Positions 59,257-64,000 of a stretch of 64,000 bases of DNA are shown here, one piece after another; the stretch's first letter is position 1; every line of letters begins with the position of its first letter. The notes beneath the pieces are model-generated. The model saw only the letters and a program-made list of their open reading frames with translations, did not search any database and was not told the DNA's origin. Origin of the DNA: Spinacia oleracea (taxonomy: Eukaryota > Streptophyta > Magnoliopsida > Caryophyllales > Amaranthaceae); assembly GCF_020520425.1 (NCBI RefSeq), contig NC_079491.1, forward strand, positions 434,001 to 498,000, in the 5' to 3' direction. The position numbers were made by a program, and so were the translations under genes.

Positions 59257-59667
59257 AGTGCTTGAGATTTGAGAGTTTGGATGTTACTTAGTTTGTTTGT
59301 AAATTAGTTTTTGGCTTGCGGGTTTTTGGACTTCACTTGAAGTCGGTTTTTCTAGTTTAAGCCTAGAATTTACTTTTCGTATTTTAATTGGTTTAGAATT
59401 AGTTTCCTAGTCCAACTCTTTTGTGGTTTCTAGTTCTATAAAAAGAGGGCATTGTATCTGATAATGAGAGTGTGATTTATTAAAAGTTTGATTGTTTTAT
59501 TTTAAATATGTCGTCGTGAGATTTATTATCGTCTTGAGGGTGATTTCTTCTTTAATCAAGCTAAATAAATCGTTTTTGTTCTAGTAATTGTTCTTGGTGG
59601 TTTGACCTTTAGAGAATTAATCTAGAATTTTATTCTTGTGTGTGTTAGGGCACTAATATTCACATCA
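59257..59667 (+). repeat. Right inverted arm (LTR-like)
   Basis: Begins AAGTGCTTGAGATTTGAG and ends TTAGGGCACTAATATTCACA then TCA. Carries TCTATAAAAAGAGGGCA near 59,434, a plausible core promoter directing transcription outward to the right. Confidence 0.85.
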
Positions 59668-60742
59668 GAAAGCCTCAACTGGTATGCAAATTACTAAAAG
59701 CCTTGTATGGTCACAAACAAGCTCCTAGACAATGGTTTTCTAAACTGAGAAGTGCTCTAATTGAGCATCAATTTATACAGTCGAGAACGGACTACTCTTT
59801 GTTTACCAAAGTGAGTCAGGCAAATTTTGTTGCTATATTAGTTTATGTAGATGATTTGATAATCACTGGAAAACACCTTGGTGCTGTCAATGAAGCAAAG
59901 AGAATGCTTGCATCTCAATTTTCATATGAAGGCTATGGGGGAGCTGAGTCTTGGAATTGAAGCTGACAGAACTTCAAAAGGGATATTTTTATCTCAAAGT
60001 TGTGATCTTCTGAAACAATATGGCATGATAGGATGCAAGCCACTTAAACTTCCTATGGACAGTCATGTGAAACTCACAACTTCCAGTGGGTCTCCTCCTC
60101 TCGATGATCTTGAGGAGTACCAAATACTTGTTGGCAAGTTGATATACTTGACCATTACTAGGCCTGATATAGCCTACACTGTGCATGTATTAAGCCAATT
60201 CATGCATAGTCCTACTTTCGTTCATCTTTAGGCAGCCAAGCGGGTACTTAGGTATTTATCAGGAAGCACAGACCAAGGAATTTTGTTAGCTGCACACACC
60301 ACTGCTAAGTTACAGCTTACTGTGATAGTGATTGGGCAGGATGCCCCAACACTAGAAAATCTACTTCAGGTTTCTTCTTCTTGGAGATTCTTCTATCTCT
60401 TGGAAAGCAAAAAGACAAACTGTGGTGGCTATATCTACAGCTTCTAATACAGATCTATGGCCATCACTGTGTGTGAAGTGATGTAGCTTAAACAACTACT
60501 TAAAGATCTAGGGGTAAAGTTAATGGGTGCTACTCCTATTCTTTGTGATAACCAAGCTGCAATTGCTATAGCTGCTAATCCAGTATACCATGAGAAGACT
60601 AAGCACGATGAAATTTTTCCTAACTATGTTTCTTCCTCAAAATCAGCAAGCTGACATATTCACTAAGGTTTTGCCTACTTATCAGCATTCTGCAATCCTG
60701 TCCACACTGGGAGTTAAAACTCACTCTCAGCTTGAGGGGGAG

Positions 60743-61069
60743 TGTTGAAGGACTACAGTCCATTATGAAATAAGGCTTAGCCCATTATTGTTAAGTCCAA
60801 TATGGACCTTTTTAGCTCATGATCCTAGGAAGATTGCTGTAATATCAGCAACTCAGATTGTAGTTGTTATTTTGTCTTTATCCTAGGATGAGTCTAGTAT
60901 GCTAGCTGTCATATTGTAGGACCATGTGAGGCCTCTATTTAAGGAGAATTTTCTCAGCTGTAAACCCTACACAAAAAGTTACATCAATGAAAGCAGAATG
61001 TTAAGCTGGGAATATGCAGCGCCGTTTTCTTTCTTTTTTGCATTGTTGTTCACACTAATTCTGTCATCA
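60743..61069 (+). repeat. 3' LTR of the Copia element
   Basis: Starts TGTTGAAGGACTACAGTCCA directly after the purine-rich tract and ends CTGTCATCA. A TATTTAAGGAGAATT box near 60,935 may be the promoter/R region. The opposite LTR was not found in the window. Confidence 0.7.
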
Positions 61070-61837
61070 GTTCCTTTAATAAATATAAAACTTCAAATGG
61101 AGATTACAGTTGCTCCATGAGGTTATGGAGCATCCGAATCCTAATTCCATAACAAAAGGCCAAACATTTTATTAATCAAACAAGTCTAAATCATTTAGAG
61201 GCCAACTGGGCGACATTCTGCGCTACTGCATTTTCTTCTTACTACATAAGTTTTCAAGTTCATTTTCAGAGAGCTTTAATTGGTATAAGTATTACGGAGT
61301 AAGTACCAAGGAATTCACCCAAAAATTAAAATCCCAATTCGATAACTATCACACTACCAAACAATCTCAATAGAAAAAAATAACTATTCAAATCACAACT
61401 AACAAGCTTAACTAAAAATCAGCTACACAAAATAGAATTCACAATTGACAAACCCTAAACTCTAACAAAATCGCGCGAAATCTGAGCTTTAAAAATCGGG
61501 GGAAATTACCTAATAATCACGGCGTTGATTGAAGAATCTGCTATTAGTGTCGTCCAAATGCAGTTGACGCCGCCATTGATACGGCAGACGAGCACTTTCG
61601 AAGGACGAGGATGGAAATGGCCGGTGGAGATGAACAAACAGAGAAATTTAGAAGGGGGAGAAAGGAAACAGAAAAATCAAATAATTGAAAATGGTAGTGT
61701 TAGACTGTTAGGTGAACGGGTGGGCCGTGGGCTAGATAAATGGCTGGGCTAGATGGGCTAGTAGATTGCTAGTATTGCTACTCCAGAAGAATGTGTGCTT
61801 TCAGTACTTGTATTTTACCGCAAATTTTTGGCTATAT
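61070..61837. other. Intergenic region with a possible first exon on the minus strand
   Basis: On the minus strand 61,700-61,500 looks like a CT-rich 5' leader. A short ATG frame, MAASTAFGRH, starts near 61,580, followed by a donor-like AGGTAATTTCC near 61,512. No downstream coding exon was recognised to the left, where the Copia element lies. It may be the orphaned 5' end of a gene or simply a transcribed leader of a repeat. Confidence 0.3.
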
Positions 61838-63480
61838 CCGGGTACAACTAAAGCTGACTGTACCCTCATCCAAAACGATGTCGTTTTGGGTTATTTAAAA
61901 TAAACATTAATATACTGGTATAAAAATGAACATTTACTATTTCGGAAATGAACATTTATTTATTTATTTGGAATAAACATTTACTATTTTGGAAATGAAC
62001 ATTTATTTATTTATTTATTTGGAAATAAACTACAAAAATGAACATTTACTATTTTGGAAATGAACATTAATAATTTATTTGGAATGAACATTTACTATTT
62101 TGGAAATGAACATTTATTTATTTATTTGGAAATAAACAATACAGGCGCTTGTAAAAACATAAAAGACCAATGAAATGAACAATTTCATTATGAACATTAA
62201 CCATATATTTATTGTGAACAAAATAAATAAACAAGAAAGAACAAATAATTCAACAAAAAAGAACAAACAATATAAAAAAGAACATAAAATTCCAGAAAAA
62301 AGAACAACCAATACAACAATTATGAACAACTTTATGATGAATTTTAAAGCCAACATGAAAGAACAAACAATACAACAAGAAAGAACAAATACTGGTACAA
62401 AAATGAATATTTACTATTTCGGAAATGAACATTTATTTATTTATTTGGAATGAACATTTACTATTTTGGAAATGAACATTTATTTATTTATTTGGAAATA
62501 AACTACAAAAATGAACATTTACTATTTCGGAAATGAACATTTATTTATTTATTTGGAATGAACATTTACTATTAGGGAAATGAACATTTATTTATTTATT
62601 TGAAAATAAACAATATAGGCGCTTGTAAAAACATAAAAGACCAATGAAGTGAACAATTTCATTATGAACATTAACCATATATTTATTGTGAACAAACAGA
62701 TAAACAAGAAAGAACAAATAATTCAACAAAAAAGAACAAACAATATAAAAAAGAACATAAAATTCCAGAAAAAAGAACAAACAATACAACAATTATGAAC
62801 AATTTTATGATGAATTTTAAAGCCAACATGAAAGAACAAACAATACAACAAGAAAGAACAAGCAATAAAGCAGATAATTATTATGAACAAACAAATAAAC
62901 AACAAAGAACAAATAATTCAACAAAAAAGAATAAACAATATAAAAAAGAACATAAAATTCCAGAAAAAGAACAAACAATACAACAATTATGAACAATTTT
63001 ATGATGAATTTTAAAGCCAACATGAAAGAACAAACAATACAACAATAAGTTTGATGAATGAATTTAAAAAACAACAAGAAAGAACAAACAGTACAACAAG
63101 AAAGAACAAACAATACAAAAAGAAAGAATAAAAGATTAATGAAGAGTTTAATTATGAACATTAACCATATGATTATTATAAACAAACAAATAAACAAGAA
63201 AGAACAAACAATATAAAAAAGAACATAAAATTCCAGAAGAAAGAACAAAAAATACAACAATTATGAAAATTTGATGATGAATTTTAAAAATAACATGAAA
63301 AAACAAACATTACAACAAGAAAGAACAAACAGTACAATAAGAATGAACAAACAGTACAATAAGAATGAACAAACAGTACAATAAAAAAGAACAAACAATC
63401 GACAAGAATGAACAAACAATATGAGCGCGTCGTTTTTGGGGGGTACAGCCAGAGCTGGCTGTACCCGGGTACAACAGTTA
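61838..63480. mobile_element. TIR-bounded non-coding element made of GAACA-rich repeats
   Basis: The ends are imperfectly inverted. The left is CCGGGTACAACTAAAGCTGA, then CTGTACCC and AAAACGATGTCGTTTT. The right is AAACGACGCGC-type sequence, then GGGTACAGCCAGAGCTGGCT and GTACCCGGGTACA. Between them are nested tandem repeats: about 47-bp units with TGAACATTTACTATTTTGGA (61,920-62,130; 62,395-62,610), and longer units with AACAAACAATACAACA and CATAAAATTCCAGAAAAA (about 62,150-62,400; 62,620-62,870; 62,880-63,060; 63,120-63,420). No coding capacity: the long minus-strand frames are Phe/Leu/Cys-rich shadows. Probably a non-autonomous DNA transposon, family uncertain. Confidence 0.6.
61920..63420. 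repeat. Nested tandem repeat array with GAACA core
   Basis: The word GAACA occurs very many times on the plus strand, nearly always in one orientation. Two kinds of unit alternate: AT-rich units with GAACATTTA and A-rich units with AAAGAACAAACAATACAACA. Higher-order copies of about 260-480 bp are recognisable from the recurring GGCGCTTGTAAAAACATAAA (62,146 and 62,618) and TTATGATGAATTTTAAAGCC. Confidence 0.8.
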
Positions 63481-64000
63481 GCGATTAGTATTTTACTACT
63501 CGTAACTTTTTTTTATACCAGTTGTTGGACCGTCCGCGTCCCAAGGTATACAAAACTGTCTTTTAAAAATATTACGTAAAATACAATAACTTACAAATTG
63601 GTATAGTAAATGTTATAGTAAATGCTAGTTTTAATAAAATGCTTGAAATATGCATAGTAAATGTTAGAAATGCGACGGTAAAGTCGAATTTACATATAAT
63701 AAATAATACGATACCCTGAATATTTGATGTAATGCCACTGATAAGAAGGAGTTGATGCACATTAATATGTCAATAGGTGTACGGGTATTTCCTATAAACA
63801 CGAGGTCTTAAAACTAGCTTGAATTGTTTTATATTTTGGCATATCGACACACTTTTTATTTGGTCCTGATTCCTGATTTTTAGTACTCCATATTATAGGT
63901 GGTGTGTATAGGGTACCCCAGCATGGTACCTCGTTTCGGAAAATTAAGAACCGAAACCGAAATCAGTTGCATTAAGTTTCTAATTTTATTACCCTGAACC
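63481..64000. other. AT-rich end of window
   Basis: No gene or bounded element recognised. ATAGTAAATGTTA recurs in three loose copies at 63,602-63,665. Confidence 0.5.

Larger units (their letters stand above)
58689..59667. mobile_element. Retroelement-derived insertion with inverted LTR-like arms
   Basis: A 979-bp insertion with TG...CA ends and a perfect 5-bp duplication, GAAAG, at 58,684-58,688 and 59,668-59,672. The arms (58,689-59,102 and 59,257-59,667) are reverse complements over about 410 bp with few differences. Each arm has the anatomy of an LTR read outward: TGCTTGAGATTTGAGAG start, CTATAAAAAGAGGGCAT promoter-like box, end ATTCACATCA. A 154-bp spacer separates them (59,103-59,256). 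The 5-bp duplication indicates integrase-type insertion. Arrangement with both 3' LTR ends outward is unusual. It interrupts the Copia RT region. Confidence 0.85.
56815..61069 (+). mobile_element. Copia LTR element fossil with nested insertions
   Basis: Parts in order: the pre-integrase finger region (LRHAPMSKI-like, near 56,850); integrase core (57,240-57,900, including [20 protein letters not shown]); reverse transcriptase (58,250-58,640, with [20 protein letters not shown]; continuing 59,690-60,240, with LVYVDDLIITG); RNase H; the purine-rich tract TTGAGGGGGAG; and a 3' LTR at 60,743-61,069. Integrase before RT marks it as Copia. It is incomplete and broken in several places. It contains a SINE (57,055-57,240) and an inverted-LTR insertion (58,689-59,667), both younger than the element. 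With no second LTR in view, age cannot be estimated from LTR divergence. Confidence 0.88.

Noticed and set aside
62114-63260. Phe/Leu/Cys-rich minus-strand frames resembling membrane proteins
   Set aside because: Translations of A-rich GAACA tandem repeats; the frames repeat with the DNA units and carry no signal or topology beyond composition.
61920-63420. Regularly spaced direct repeats, superficially like a CRISPR array
   Set aside because: The spacers are repeats themselves, unit length varies, and the context is a plant nuclear genome with transposon ends.

Overview
This is a stretch of nuclear DNA from a flowering plant. It has AT-rich intergenic sequence, many short exons with GT-AG introns, nuclear tRNA genes, and abundant plant mobile elements (Copia and Gypsy elements, an RTE LINE, SINEs, Stowaway, hAT and Mutator-type elements). 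The repeat flavour suggests a Caryophyllales/Amaranthaceae species such as spinach, beet or quinoa, but that is inference only.

Layout: 1-4,666 is the 5' half of a minus-strand Copia-type LTR element. 4,667-about 10,056 is a non-coding-looking repeat element built around dozens of GTTCTA/TAGAAC words, with a tRNA-like remnant inside. 11,795-33,249 (minus) is a complete 20-exon WD40 gene, the plant WDR6/Trm734 homologue. Its introns have collected a chromodomain Gypsy element (intron 3), a Stowaway-like MITE carrying an RTE LINE (intron 13), another MITE and homopolymer tracts. 33,514-37,418 is a nest of a putative MITE holding a tRNA-derived SINE, a hAT-like MITE and a 2.8 kb solo LTR. A tRNA-Phe gene lies at 38,344. 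ATG8 (38,574-42,447, plus) has a Pack-MULE with a PPR gene fragment in its third intron. Convergent to it is a seven-exon HEL2/ZNF598-type RING ubiquitin ligase (43,132-46,815, minus). An intronless TolB-like beta-propeller gene (48,127-50,136, minus), a tRNA-Ala(TGC) gene (50,479, plus) and a nine-exon TRM13 tRNA methyltransferase gene (51,756-54,897, minus) follow. The right end is repeat-rich: a foldback MITE, an incomplete Copia element containing a SINE and a remarkable insertion with inverted LTR-like arms, and a TIR-bounded element made of GAACA-rich repeats.

Functional links: WDR6 (partner of the TRM7 methyltransferase at tRNA position 34) and TRM13 (tRNA position 4 methyltransferase) both serve tRNA 2'-O-ribose methylation. 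From memory, their order with the TolB-like gene matches Arabidopsis AT4G01860-AT4G01870-AT4G01880, so this looks like retained microsynteny, here enlarged by ATG8, HEL2 and repeats. HEL2/ZNF598 adds a translation-quality-control gene.

Exon models were read by eye from splice sites. Each multi-exon CDS closes on a multiple of three with matching phases, which is good internal support. No transcript or database check was possible.
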